DNA of 22,912 nucleotides from Litorivivens sp041625495. GTDB lineage: Bacteria; Pseudomonadota; Gammaproteobacteria; Pseudomonadales; Spongiibacteraceae. Made by a program: the position numbers and the translations under genes. Shown here piece by piece: positions 7,001-14,556 of the stretch (position 1 is the stretch's first letter; every line of letters begins with the position of its first letter). The notes under the pieces are model-generated. The model did not search any database and was not told the DNA's origin. It worked only from the letters and a program-made list of their open reading frames with translations. The DNA lies in contig NZ_JBFJTH010000049.1 in the NCBI RefSeq assembly GCF_041625495.1, forward strand, positions 1 through 22,912, given 5' to 3'.

Positions 7001-9953
7001 TCAGCATGGCATCGAGGGAATCGGTTGCGCGACGGCACAGATCAACAGCCTCTTCAGGAACCGGGTTTACTGCATCCTGCATAATGACCTGAAGTGCGCC
7101 GGCCAGCTCCGCAATCGCATCGAGACTACGGATACTTTCTGCCCGCTTGGAGATATGGCCTGCGGTTTCCGACAGCCGGTGCAGACTCTGGGCATCGGCA
7201 TAATGCTCCAGGGTATGGGCCATGGCGGCCAGGGTGTCACCCGTGCTCACCATAAAGGCGTCGAGTTCACCCGGTGCAATTCTATCTTCTTCCCGAGCAT
7301 CAGCTGCCGATTGAGCGTTCATCAACAAGCGGCGGTGCAGGGAGTCGATGCGCCCGAGCAACACGTCACTTTTTGCAACCTGGACGCCTTCGCCGGCCGC
7401 AATTCTGTCAATGGCGGCCCCTATCGCATTCACGGCATCGCGCAACAGCATCAAGGCGTCAACGTCGGCCATCGCACGCAATGCCCGCATTTCCTTAACA
7501 AACCGCTCCAAAGGCGATACAACGGTGGCAACCTCCACCATTTCAGCCATATTGGCCGCGCCTTTCAGGGTGTGCAGGGACCGCTGCATAGCATCGGGTA
7601 ATTCAATGGGGGCTTCGGCCCGGCTCAGAAAATTTTCGACGACCTGTAGGTGAATACGCGCCTCGGCAACAAAGATTTCCGACAGCGCGTCGTCCGTTTC
7701 GTCCCCTGGTGGCTCGGGCACTGCGGCCACCTGTGCCGAGGAATCGTCTCCGGTTTGCGCGTCTTGTGCCTCCGACTGCGCACCCACATCGCGCTGCAGT
7801 GCCGATAGATCGGGCGATGCCTCTTCAGCCAGTGCGTCAGCTTGCGCCGCAATCGCTCGCGCCTCTTCCACCTTGTCATGGCGTCGAGCTTTGAATCCTG
7901 CAATAAGCGACGGCAGCAGTGCCAGTGATTGGTCAATCACATCAAGGCGCTGTGCATCCAGCCTGAAACGGCCCTCAACCACACGGTTGAGCATGTTTTC
8001 AATCGACCAGGCCAACTCACCAATTTGCAAGGCATTAACCATGCGGCCGCTGCCTTTCAGGGTATGAAATCCACGACGCACTTCGCCCAGCGCGTTTTCA
8101 TCGGAGGGTGCCGTGCTCAGTGTTGGCCGGTGCTCATTGATGGTGTCGAGCACTTCATCGGCTTCTTCGATAAAGATTTCGACCAGTTCTTCGTCAACAG
8201 CATCATCGCCGTCATCAGCCTCAACCGAAGTTTCGGTTGGCGCTGCAGAGGTCGCTGCAACGGTAACGGGCTCCGCTGGCGCTGCCTGTACCGACGAGAC
8301 TTCGGTGCGATCGTTATCGTCGTCCAATAATTGAGCAGGCATATCGGTGGGATAGCCCAGCTGCTCTATGCAGCGCTCGGCAACTGACAAGATATCATCG
8401 TCGACGCCGCCAAAATCACTGGCGCAACGCTCCAGATAGTAATCCACCGCCGTGAGAGAATCGGCCAAGGCATCGAGGGTTTGCCAGTCTGGCGTGTGGG
8501 GGTCATCGAGCAACTGCTCGCTGACAAAGCGTCGACAACTTTGCAGCACATCGGCGGCACGCCCCAGCTCCGCCAACAACAGGCTGCCGGAAATACTGGT
8601 CAATAATTCCGGTAACTCTTTGAGATAGTCAGTGTTCCACTGGTTGGCAACGAAGTTGACGACCGCTTCCTTGGCAAGCTCCAGCCCGTTACGCGATTCG
8701 CGAACCACGGACAGATAGGCTCGGTCGAGTTGTTGCTGGGCTTCCTCACTGCCGTTGAATAAAACACGCTCACCAACCGGCTCATGCACCTCGCCAAGGG
8801 TCGATGCAAGTTGCCGCAGATCAACATCGAGACCGCGCCCGCCAGCCGCCGCCTCATCAAAGCGCAGTGTCAGCGCGCGCAGCGTTTTAAACTGCTCTGT
8901 CAGACCCAGCACGGCTGCCGCCTGCTGCACGTTTTGCAACCGCTGCAGGTTGGTGTCGTCATAACCGCCGCTTTTCAACGCATTCGCCAGCAGCGAGCAC
9001 TCCACAGAAAGTGCCTCATGAATGGCCTTGGCGCCGCTATCAGGCTGATCGCCGGTCAGCGCCGGCAACCCGGCGGCAGTTTTGTAACGCTGCTTTACGT
9101 CGCGTATGTAGTTGGAGTTGCCGCGGCAGGTTGCCACATAAAACAGCATGTCACGCAGCAGCGCCTCCGGCAGTGGCCGCTCCAGTACCGCTGGCCCGGC
9201 CTCAACAAACAGCCGTATCTCCTTGTCGACCCGACGCAGCAGGCTACGCACCGCAAAGCCGCTGTGGATAGAATTGTTCAACAAGCCTTCGAGCAGGGCG
9301 ATGCAAACCACCCACACATCCTGCACGGCGTGGCCGCGACAGATCTTCGCGGCCCGGGCGCAGACTTTGGCCATGTAGTTCAGGTTTTTACGGGTTTCGT
9401 GGCCGCGGTAGTATCCCAGCAGTGCGACCTGATACATCTGCCGCAACTTTTTGGCAACATCGAGAAACTCGCCTTCCGCCAGTCGCAAGGGCGCTTCATC
9501 GGTACGTGTACCTGCGGCCATATCCGGCAGAAAAACGCTTCCGGTAGCCAACAGGGGCTGACTGCGCACTGCGCGCAGCTCATTGATGGCAAGGATCAAT
9601 TCGGAGGGGAATTCGCGTTGCGCTTCTCGAACCTTTTCAAGATAGCGCGGCATATCGGCCAATGCTCGCTGCAGCGCGATCATCGCGTCAGACAGCATGG
9701 AGTCCGGCAGGGTTCGGTCCAGCAGTGCCTTGACCAGCTCTTCCATCTCTTCAGCCAGCAGGGCTACGCCGAAAAACTCAACGATTTGCAGGCTGCCCTG
9801 AACCTCATGAATATGGGCCAGGCAGAAATGCAGGCGGGTGCTGTCATTGGGGTCGTCGATATAGGATTGCAACGCACTTTGCGCCGCCTCCAGGGATTCA
9901 GCAATCTCCCCGGCCACCCAATCTAGCCCCACGTAATCGCGACGTTCCGTCAT
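4050..9953 (-). CDS. chpA: hybrid CheA-type histidine kinase with multiple phosphotransfer domains, ChpA
   Basis: The central kinase of the T4P chemosensory system, 1967 residues; I recall about 2470 for P. aeruginosa ChpA, so this one is shorter. The order is: an N-terminal Hpt-like segment with HEVQG (His49), a FimL-like helical region (about 150-400), a Thr-type segment with TSISG (Thr452), and four canonical Hpt domains with the acceptors His630 (HTLKGSG), His794 (HTLKGAA), His1111 (HTIKGGA) and His1255 (HTFKGGA). Then come a P3 dimerisation region (about 1355-1500), an HATPase domain with N-box HMLRNAVDHG (1548-1557), G1 box DDGAGID (1592-1598) and GRGVGMD (1643-1649), a CheW-like P5 domain (about 1680-1820), and a C-terminal receiver with DD 1848-1849, acceptor Asp1894 in LLDIEMP, Thr1924 and Lys1946. 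Acidic Ala/Pro/Glu-rich linkers join the Hpt domains. pilK lies 12 nt upstream. Confidence 0.95.
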   Translation of the reverse strand: MTERRDYVGLDWVAGEIAESLEAAQSALQSYIDDPNDSTRLHFCLAHIHEVQGSLQIVEFFGVALLAEEMEELVKALLDRTLPDSMLSDAMIALQRALADMPRYLEKVREAQREFPSELILAINELRAVRSQPLLATGSVFLPDMAAGTRTDEAPLRLAEGEFLDVAKKLRQMYQVALLGYYRGHETRKNLNYMAKVCARAAKICRGHAVQDVWVVCIALLEGLLNNSIHSGFAVRSLLRRVDKEIRLFVEAGPAVLERPLPEALLRDMLFYVATCRGNSNYIRDVKQRYKTAAGLPALTGDQPDSGAKAIHEALSVECSLLANALKSGGYDDTNLQRLQNVQQAAAVLGLTEQFKTLRALTLRFDEAAAGGRGLDVDLRQLASTLGEVHEPVGERVLFNGSEEAQQQLDRAYLSVVRESRNGLELAKEAVVNFVANQWNTDYLKELPELLTSISGSLLLAELGRAADVLQSCRRFVSEQLLDDPHTPDWQTLDALADSLTAVDYYLERCASDFGGVDDDILSVAERCIEQLGYPTDMPAQLLDDDNDRTEVSSVQAAPAEPVTVAATSAAPTETSVEADDGDDAVDEELVEIFIEEADEVLDTINEHRPTLSTAPSDENALGEVRRGFHTLKGSGRMVNALQIGELAWSIENMLNRVVEGRFRLDAQRLDVIDQSLALLPSLIAGFKARRHDKVEEARAIAAQADALAEEASPDLSALQRDVGAQSEAQDAQTGDDSSAQVAAVPEPPGDETDDALSEIFVAEARIHLQVVENFLSRAEAPIELPDAMQRSLHTLKGAANMAEMVEVATVVSPLERFVKEMRALRAMADVDALMLLRDAVNAIGAAIDRIAAGEGVQVAKSDVLLGRIDSLHRRLLMNAQSAADAREEDRIAPGELDAFMVSTGDTLAAMAHTLEHYADAQSLHRLSETAGHISKRAESIRSLDAIAELAGALQVIMQDAVNPVPEEAVDLCRRATDSLDAMLNQLAAEQKPDINDALVAQLREFDYRTALNDVAQGWDADETADVEEIDITVPPEPTPEIAIETFSEPEPENITLEASAVEDEEADPEVTAIFLEEADELLEGVDEAINAWSDSDGSQSDLNNLLRHLHTIKGGARMAGLTKLGAYTHEFESFVESAIASGESNSDQFLPRLHVFQDALVTGVEAIKRGETFSAETPAAVIEPPLLSEPIVLAEPPEETPALVEQQSDADSEVVEIFLEEADDLVEAIDDALQYWTGDRSNAEHLELLQRHLHTFKGGARLAGLSGLGDLCHEFEAYIEQTDRRDDDFLSQMLAYQDRINEGLTAVRSGNRKWVSEPLLPAVAAKSELSDAPQPGALVPTSGDAVERPASADSQMPQEMIKVSAQLMENLVNLAGETSISRGRAEEQVSELTASLDEMSMTVERLQEQVRRLDIETEAQILFRQEQVGSEQEGFDPLEFDRYSQLQQLSRSLMESSSDLIDIRQTLGERTRDMETLLIQQGRINTELQEGLMRSRMVHFTRMVPRLRRIVRQISLELGKRVEFKVYNAEGELDRTVLERIIPPLEHMLRNAVDHGIESAEARRAADKAPVGNISMRFGREGGDVLIVLSDDGAGIDFDAVRKKAIAMGLLEEGEQVSQERLADFLFEAGFSTASEVTQISGRGVGMDVVYSEIKQLGGSIAVDSTRGKGTRFTIRLPFTVSVNRALMVSIGGDIFAIPINTVEGVVRVSPYELEVYYQPDAPPFEYANQSYSLNYLGTLLRTSLSPHLEGQTEPRPVLLARGTDRPTAVQIDSILGSREIVVKALGPQFSHVHGLSGATVLGDGSVVVIVDIPALVRSELQRGRDLALEQSAQRIEQRNRLVMVVDDSVTVRKVTSRLLERQGFDVMLAKDGVDAVTQLQTCEQLPDVMLLDIEMPRMDGFEVASRVRHTSRLQDIPIIMITSRTGDKHRERAYNLGVNKYLGKPYQEITLLQAISEVSDEAVES
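6024..6746 (-). repeat. tandem in-frame duplication of Hpt domains inside chpA
   Basis: The third and fourth canonical Hpt domains (ChpA residues about 1070-1175 and 1213-1310) resemble each other more than the other Hpt domains. They share FLEEADxL at their starts, HTxKGGARxAGL around the acceptor and HEFE after it. The acceptors His1111 and His1255 are 144 codons apart. An identical 14-nt string (TCGTCGGCTTCCTC) occurs at 6280-6293 and 6712-6725, exactly 432 nt apart, the same in-frame distance. This supports a fairly recent unit duplication, although conserved domain sequence alone could explain part of it. Confidence 0.6.
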
Positions 9954-9965
9954 TATCTTCTCGTC

Positions 9966-10799
9966 TTAATCATTCGCACGACGCTCGAAAACCTGCACAT
10001 TTTCGCCCGCTTTGCGTACGAGGTCCGGATGCTGCCAGCCTCGTCCCTCACTGGCACCGATGACCAAAATACCTCCCGGCTTCAGTCTGCGCACCAGGTT
10101 ATTCAACACCTGGCGCTGGCGCCAACCTCGAAAATACACCAGCACATTCTGGCAAAAAATCACATCCATGCTAGATCTCGGCGTACTTTGCGGATCCAGC
10201 AGGTTGGATTGCAAAAAACAAACGCGCGATGCCAGCTGTGGCTGCACCCGATAATTCAGCCGATCGGCGGACTCCATATAGCGCGTTCTCAGGCTGTCCG
10301 GCAGCTCCTGCAAACGACGCACATGAAAGCTCGCCTGCCGGGCGCTGCGGATCGCCGCACTGCTGATATCGCTGCCAATGACCCCGTAGTAAACACGTTC
10401 GCCACTGGCCTCGATCAGATCCGCCGTCACCATCGCCATGGTGTAGGCTTCCTCACCGGTTGAGCAGCCAGCACTCCACAGATCGAGCGTCAGTTTCTTG
10501 TCCGGCGCCGCCGCGATGCGGGTCTGCACATACTGTGCAAGTACCCGATAAGCCGCTGGGGTGCGGTAAAAACGAGTTTCCTTTACAGCCAGATGGTCGA
10601 CCAGCCAATTGCCCTTGCCGTGCCACGGTTGCGATTCCGCACGCCGCAAAATCAGGTCAGCTTCTTCACCATCGGCTTTGTCTAGCCAGGGCTGCAGGCC
10701 CTTCTGAAGTATATGGCGGTGCTGTGACAGATTGATGCCTGTCTGCGCTTCCAGCACAGCCTGCCAGCGACCAAGTTCGTCATCATTCACATTGACCAT
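9966..10799 (-). CDS. pilK: CheR-type chemoreceptor methyltransferase PilK
   Basis: Transfers methyl from S-adenosylmethionine to glutamates of the PilJ chemoreceptor. The 277-residue protein has an N-terminal helical CheR domain (about 1-75) with VKETRFYR and a C-terminal SAM-dependent methyltransferase domain. The SAM-binding loop is WSAGCSTGEEAYTMAM and the downstream strand motif is FCQNVLVYF, close to the family forms WSAACSTGEEPYS and FCRNVLIYF. It lies between pilJ (47-nt gap) and chpA (12-nt gap), the same order as in P. aeruginosa. The chosen ATG has no Shine-Dalgarno at normal spacing: the nearest, GGAGGG, is about 16 nt upstream. No better in-frame start is visible, so the start is less certain than the gene. 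Confidence 0.9.
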   Translation of the reverse strand: MVNVNDDELGRWQAVLEAQTGINLSQHRHILQKGLQPWLDKADGEEADLILRRAESQPWHGKGNWLVDHLAVKETRFYRTPAAYRVLAQYVQTRIAAAPDKKLTLDLWSAGCSTGEEAYTMAMVTADLIEASGERVYYGVIGSDISSAAIRSARQASFHVRRLQELPDSLRTRYMESADRLNYRVQPQLASRVCFLQSNLLDPQSTPRSSMDVIFCQNVLVYFRGWRQRQVLNNLVRRLKPGGILVIGASEGRGWQHPDLVRKAGENVQVFERRAND

Positions 10800-10846
10800 A
10801 TGCGGTGGCCACAGACCCTCCTGCCCGAAGGCAGTGCGCCTGTATA

Positions 10847-12934
10847 TTAGGCCTCTTCCTCATACACACCGTCATTCTCATATTCAGCATCCGAACGTTC
10901 GGTTTCGGCCTGCTGCGGCAGCTTAAAGCCCGCTACCGAACGTCGCAATTCGTCAGTCATCTCTGCGAGATTACCAATAGATCGTGCCGTTTCGGTGGTA
11001 CCAGCAGAAGTTTGCGAGGTGATCTCCTGAATAACATGCATCGTGTTGGAAATGTGACCCGCCGAGGCCGCCTGCTGCCGCGCTGCGTTCGAGATGTTCT
11101 GAATCAATTCCGCCAGTTCCTGCGATACCTTCTCGATCTCTTCCAGAGCCGCACCAGCGTCCTGGGCCAGACGAGCACCACGCACCACCTCGGTGGTGGT
11201 CTGCTCCATTGAGATAACGGCTTCGTTGGTATCTGACTGGATGGTTTTAACCAGTGCTTCAATCTGCTTGGTTGCGCCCGAAGAACGTTCCGCAAGGCGC
11301 TGAACCTCGTCCGCAACAACCGCGAAACCGCGGCCCGCGTCACCGGCCATCGAGGCCTGAATCGCTGCGTTCAATGCGAGGATGTTGGTCTGGTCGGCGA
11401 TGTCGTTGATCAACGATACGATATCCCCGATCTCCTGCGAGGATTCACCCAGTCGCTTGATCCGCTTCGTGGTTTCCTGAATCTGCTCACGAATGTTATC
11501 CATGCCTTTGATGGTGTTCTGTACCATCTCGGCGCCAGTGTTTGCGATTGATACCGAGCGCTTCGCAACCGCGGCGGACTCGACGGCGTTTGACGATACC
11601 TGGTCGATGGTCACCGCCATTTCATTGACCGCCGCCGATGCACCGGCAATTTCCTGGGCCTGGTTTTCAGAAGCTTCGGCCAGCGTCAGTGCGGTTTGCT
11701 GGGAGTTCTGCGCCGCGCCGGATACACGCAGTGCAGTGTCGTTAATCTGCGATACCAGCACCCGAAGCTGGTCTATGGTGTAGTTGATAGAGTCTGCGAT
11801 GGCGCCGGTAAAGTCTTCCGATACCGTTGCCGTTGTGGTCAGGTCCCCGTCTGCCAGATCGGCCAGCTCGTCCAGCAGTCGCAGGATCGCGTTCTGGTTC
11901 CGGTCATTGGTCTGGGCGGTTTCCTGCAGTCGCAACTGGGTATTGCGGAACGATTGAATACCGATAAGCGCCAGTGAAATGGGAATAAGAATGACAAAGC
12001 CAAGAGCCGTGGTGGTAGATAGCAGCCGCTTGTCTTCCAGGTTGTCTATGGCGCTCGATAGTTTGTTGGTGGCTTCCTGTACCTTGGGCGCATCAACAAT
12101 AATGGATTCTGCAGCGGTGGTCGCTTCCAGCAAACTGGGTGAGGCCTGGAAGATATCGTCAACGGAGCTTGCCACGAATTCAAACAGCTGGCTGATTTCC
12201 TGCAAGCTCTGCTGGGCCTCGGGGTCTTTAACCTGGCTGACCTGCATCGCCGGGTTGCCTTCGATCATACCGCGCAGAACGGTACCAAAGGTGCTCGCGT
12301 CGATGTTGAACTGGTCAGCTGCAATGGGCGCGTCCTGCCCACCATCAAGCATGCGGTCTACGTTACGCGCGATCCGCTCTGCCAGCCAGGATTGGCGCTG
12401 GGCCACAGCCACCTGATCGGCCGGCGCATTGCGATCCAGCAGAATCTCCACAACGTTATTGTATTCCTGCTGAAGTACCGGAATAGATTCGTTGAGCGTC
12501 AGGGCAACCTCGTGCAGGAAGATGATCCGCTCTTTGTTGGTAATGATGGTTTGCGCTGCCTCACTAACCCGCTCCCAGTCTGAATCCAGCGCATTGAGCT
12601 CGGATGACAGCAGTTCGCGAGGTGACGGCAGATCGCGAGCACCGCGCTCCAACACGGTCAGCGCCTGCTCAAAACGCTCGCGAGCATTGGCCAGCGACTC
12701 AAAAGCCTCACCGTCACCGGCTGCTGCCTCGCGAGAGCTGGTTTCAATCTGCTGCGTATACAGCCTGAGATCCGCGGTCAGTTCCAGATAACGCTGATCG
12801 TAGCTGGCATCGCGCAGTACGATATAGGCGTTAATACCGGCGCCGATAAAGCCGGCCAGCATCAGCACAATAAACAAACTGATGGAGCGATTCGCACGCA
12901 AGCGCGAAACGCCGCTGTCTTTACTTAATTTCAT
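10847..12934 (-). CDS. pilJ: T4P methyl-accepting chemotaxis protein PilJ
   Basis: The membrane receptor of the Pil-Chp system, 695 residues. A short cytoplasmic N-terminus is followed by TM1 (about 18-39), a long helical periplasmic region (about 40-305) of PilJ type, TM2 (about 306-328), a HAMP-like segment (about 346-395) and a cytoplasmic signalling domain. The hairpin tip is recognisable at IADQTNILALNAAIQASMAG (512-531), followed by GRGFAVVADEVQRLAERS, the site that contacts CheW and CheA. The protein ends in an acidic tail (YEEEA) and has no NWETF-like CheR/CheB docking pentapeptide. GGAG lies 8 nt before the ATG. The gene follows pilI by 58 nt. The PilJ name is well supported by the order pilG-H-I-J-K. 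Confidence 0.94.
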   Translation of the reverse strand: MKLSKDSGVSRLRANRSISLFIVLMLAGFIGAGINAYIVLRDASYDQRYLELTADLRLYTQQIETSSREAAAGDGEAFESLANARERFEQALTVLERGARDLPSPRELLSSELNALDSDWERVSEAAQTIITNKERIIFLHEVALTLNESIPVLQQEYNNVVEILLDRNAPADQVAVAQRQSWLAERIARNVDRMLDGGQDAPIAADQFNIDASTFGTVLRGMIEGNPAMQVSQVKDPEAQQSLQEISQLFEFVASSVDDIFQASPSLLEATTAAESIIVDAPKVQEATNKLSSAIDNLEDKRLLSTTTALGFVILIPISLALIGIQSFRNTQLRLQETAQTNDRNQNAILRLLDELADLADGDLTTTATVSEDFTGAIADSINYTIDQLRVLVSQINDTALRVSGAAQNSQQTALTLAEASENQAQEIAGASAAVNEMAVTIDQVSSNAVESAAVAKRSVSIANTGAEMVQNTIKGMDNIREQIQETTKRIKRLGESSQEIGDIVSLINDIADQTNILALNAAIQASMAGDAGRGFAVVADEVQRLAERSSGATKQIEALVKTIQSDTNEAVISMEQTTTEVVRGARLAQDAGAALEEIEKVSQELAELIQNISNAARQQAASAGHISNTMHVIQEITSQTSAGTTETARSIGNLAEMTDELRRSVAGFKLPQQAETERSDAEYENDGVYEEEA

Positions 12935-12992
12935 TCTCCGGACTCCAGGCCGTCTAGACTGTGGCTCTCTCTAATTCCCCATTGCAGCCCGG

Positions 12993-13535
12993 TCAGGCTG
13001 CGACGTTATAAAATCTGTCGTCCTGAATCAGCTTTTCAGGACTGAACACCGACCAGCGCTCCCCGTCGCGCTGATATGCTCCCTCGATGTAAGGCAGCAA
13101 CGGTTCCGGCGTTTCTTCAGGTACGCCGGCACTGTACAAATCCACCGGAAAGGTTTCCATTCCGCGGACACTACTTACAATCAGGCCGCTGTAGAGTTCA
13201 CCCAGCTCCAACACCAGCACGCGATGCTCTTTGCGGTCGCGACCAAGCGTGCCACCGAGAAAGGCCTCCATATCCATCAACGGCAGCAGGCGCCCGCGCA
13301 CATTGGCGATGCCGCGCACCCAGTCCTGCACCGACGGTAAACGGGTGTGGGCGGGAATTGTCAGAATCTCAGTGACCTGACCCATCGGCGCCACGAGTTG
13401 CGCACCACATAGGGTAAACGCGATACCAGTCCATTCAGGAACTATTTCGGTTTGTTGCGGCAGACCTGTTGCAACGGCAACGCTGCGGTTAGCGTAGGTC
13501 AGTAATTGCTGAAAGGGATCGGCAGGTAATTCCAT
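12993..13535 (-). CDS. pilI: CheW-like adaptor PilI
   Basis: A 180-residue single CheW-domain protein expected to join PilJ to ChpA in a membrane signalling array. The CheW core is visible as WVRGIANVRGRLLPLMDME (about 72-90), the receptor- and kinase-binding region, after an N-terminal extension of about 35 residues that is typical of PilI. It follows pilH by 11 nt on the same strand, and GGGGG lies about 4 nt before the ATG. Together with ChpC it makes two CheW adaptors for one kinase. Family assignment is firm; the PilI name comes from position between pilH and pilJ. Confidence 0.92.
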   Translation of the reverse strand: MELPADPFQQLLTYANRSVAVATGLPQQTEIVPEWTGIAFTLCGAQLVAPMGQVTEILTIPAHTRLPSVQDWVRGIANVRGRLLPLMDMEAFLGGTLGRDRKEHRVLVLELGELYSGLIVSSVRGMETFPVDLYSAGVPEETPEPLLPYIEGAYQRDGERWSVFSPEKLIQDDRFYNVAA

Positions 13536-13546
13536 TTCACCCCCGG

Positions 13547-13912
13547 TCAGGCAGTCAGCACCGATTTGATGGTGCTAACCAAGGTGCTGTCGTCAACGGG
13601 CTTAGTCAGATAGCCCTTGGCTCCTTGACGTTTGCCCCACAGGCGATCCGTCTCCTGGTCTTTGGTCGTTACAATAATCACCGGGATGCCGCTGGTCGCA
13701 GAGTCGCTGGTCAATTGCCGCGTCGCCTGAAACCCATTCATGCCGGGCATGACAATATCCATCAATACCACGTCAGGCAGTTCAGCCCGCGCCATTTCAA
13801 CACCCTTTTCCCCAGTTTCAGCAGTCAGCACTTCATAGCCGTGCTTGCTCAGCATTTGCGAGATTTTGTAAGTTTCCGTCGGCGAATCGTCGACAATCAA
13901 AACGCGAGCCAT
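13547..13912 (-). CDS. pilH: single-domain response regulator PilH
   Basis: A CheY-like receiver of 121 residues, the same length as I recall for P. aeruginosa PilH. It is phosphorylated by ChpA and in P. aeruginosa affects pilus retraction through PilT/PilU, or acts as a phosphate sink. Key residues: acidic pair Asp8-Asp9 (VLIVDDS), acceptor Asp52 in LMDIVMPG, switch Thr in IVTTKD and Lys in LTKPVDD. A longer frame opens at 13981, but it would overlap the end of pilG by 35 nt. The ATG at 13912 gives MARVLIVDD, directly at the first beta strand, and has GGAGAA 8 nt upstream, so it is preferred. Confidence 0.94.
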   Translation of the reverse strand: MARVLIVDDSPTETYKISQMLSKHGYEVLTAETGEKGVEMARAELPDVVLMDIVMPGMNGFQATRQLTSDSATSGIPVIIVTTKDQETDRLWGKRQGAKGYLTKPVDDSTLVSTIKSVLTA

Positions 13913-13946
13913 GCTCAATTCTCCATAATTCGCAAGGTTATTATTG

Positions 13947-14333
13947 TTATGCCGCAGCCACGTGGGACTGAATAGCCTCAAGTAATTCGTTTTTGCTAAA
14001 AGGCTTGGTCAGGTATTGGTCAGATCCAACAATACGCCCCTTCGCCTTATCAAAGAGACCATCCTTGCTTGACAGCATGATGACCGGTGTCTTGTTGAAT
14101 TCACTATTATTTTTAATCAAGGCACAGGTTTGGTAGCCATCCAGACGCGGCATCATGATATCAACAAAAATGATGTCGGGCTTTGTGTCGGCAATCTTTG
14201 CCAAAGCATCAAAACCGTCGGTCGCGGTTATTACCGCACAACCCACCTTTGTGAGCAAGGTCTCAGCGGTGCGACGAATCGTTTTACTATCGTCGATCAC
14301 CATGACTTTGAGGTTTTCGAAGTTTACTTCCAT
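13947..14333 (-). CDS. pilG: single-domain response regulator PilG
   Basis: A CheY-like receiver of 128 residues and the first gene of the Pil-Chp run. In P. aeruginosa PilG is the output that favours pilus extension and also feeds cAMP synthesis by CyaB; whether that link exists here cannot be seen. Visible residues are Asp14-Asp15 (VIDDSKT), acceptor Asp58 in FVDIMMPRLDG, Ser-Ser in MLSSKD and Lys in LTKPF. The ATG is preceded by GGTGAG at short spacing. It diverges from gshB across a 223-nt gap that must carry both promoters. pilH follows after 34 nt. Confidence 0.94.
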   Translation of the reverse strand: MEVNFENLKVMVIDDSKTIRRTAETLLTKVGCAVITATDGFDALAKIADTKPDIIFVDIMMPRLDGYQTCALIKNNSEFNKTPVIMLSSKDGLFDKAKGRIVGSDQYLTKPFSKNELLEAIQSHVAAA

Positions 14334-14383
14334 ATTCTCACCGTAAAACTGCCGGTCGCGTACTCAACACACGTACAGCTTAT

Positions 14384-14413
14384 ATTATTGTCCAAGTCAG
14401 TTCCCCTGTTTAA
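14384..14413 (-). promoter_or_regulatory. candidate promoter of the pilG operon
   Basis: On the minus strand TTAAAC (plus positions 14408-14413) and AATAAT (14384-14389) are separated by 18 nt. The -10 matches the consensus at 5/6 and the -35 at 3/6. It lies about 50 nt upstream of the pilG ATG, in an AT-rich patch of an otherwise GC-rich gap. This would drive the whole minus-strand run from pilG to chpC. Confidence 0.35.
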
Positions 14414-14493
14414 CACGGATTCAAGGTTTAATCCATAACTGACGCTGGCAGCGAGGAAATTTGCCCGCCGCAGGCACGCACAAACACGGTGTT

Positions 14494-14522
14494 TTCCCAC
14501 CTTCGAATCAATAGGTTATGAT
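14494..14522 (+). promoter_or_regulatory. candidate sigma-70 promoter of gshB
   Basis: TTCCCA at 14494-14499 and TATGAT at 14517-14522 are 17 nt apart, with 4/6 and 5/6 matches to consensus. The -10 ends 34 nt before the gshB ATG. The position and spacing are right for a promoter divergent from that of pilG. Confidence 0.4.
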
Positions 14523-14556
14523 CGCAGCCTGCAAAGTTAGCGCGAGGCCTACGTAG

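Noticed and set aside
8784..9926. A 380-codon open frame on the plus strand opposite the 5' part of chpA
   Set aside because: It is fully antisense to a strongly conserved coding region, shows no recognisable domain, and long antisense frames are common in GC-rich genes.
13913..13981. Upstream extension of pilH by 23 residues to an ATG at 13981
   Set aside because: It would overlap pilG, the added residues (including an Asn run) do not fit a receiver N-terminus, and a good ribosome site precedes the ATG at 13912.
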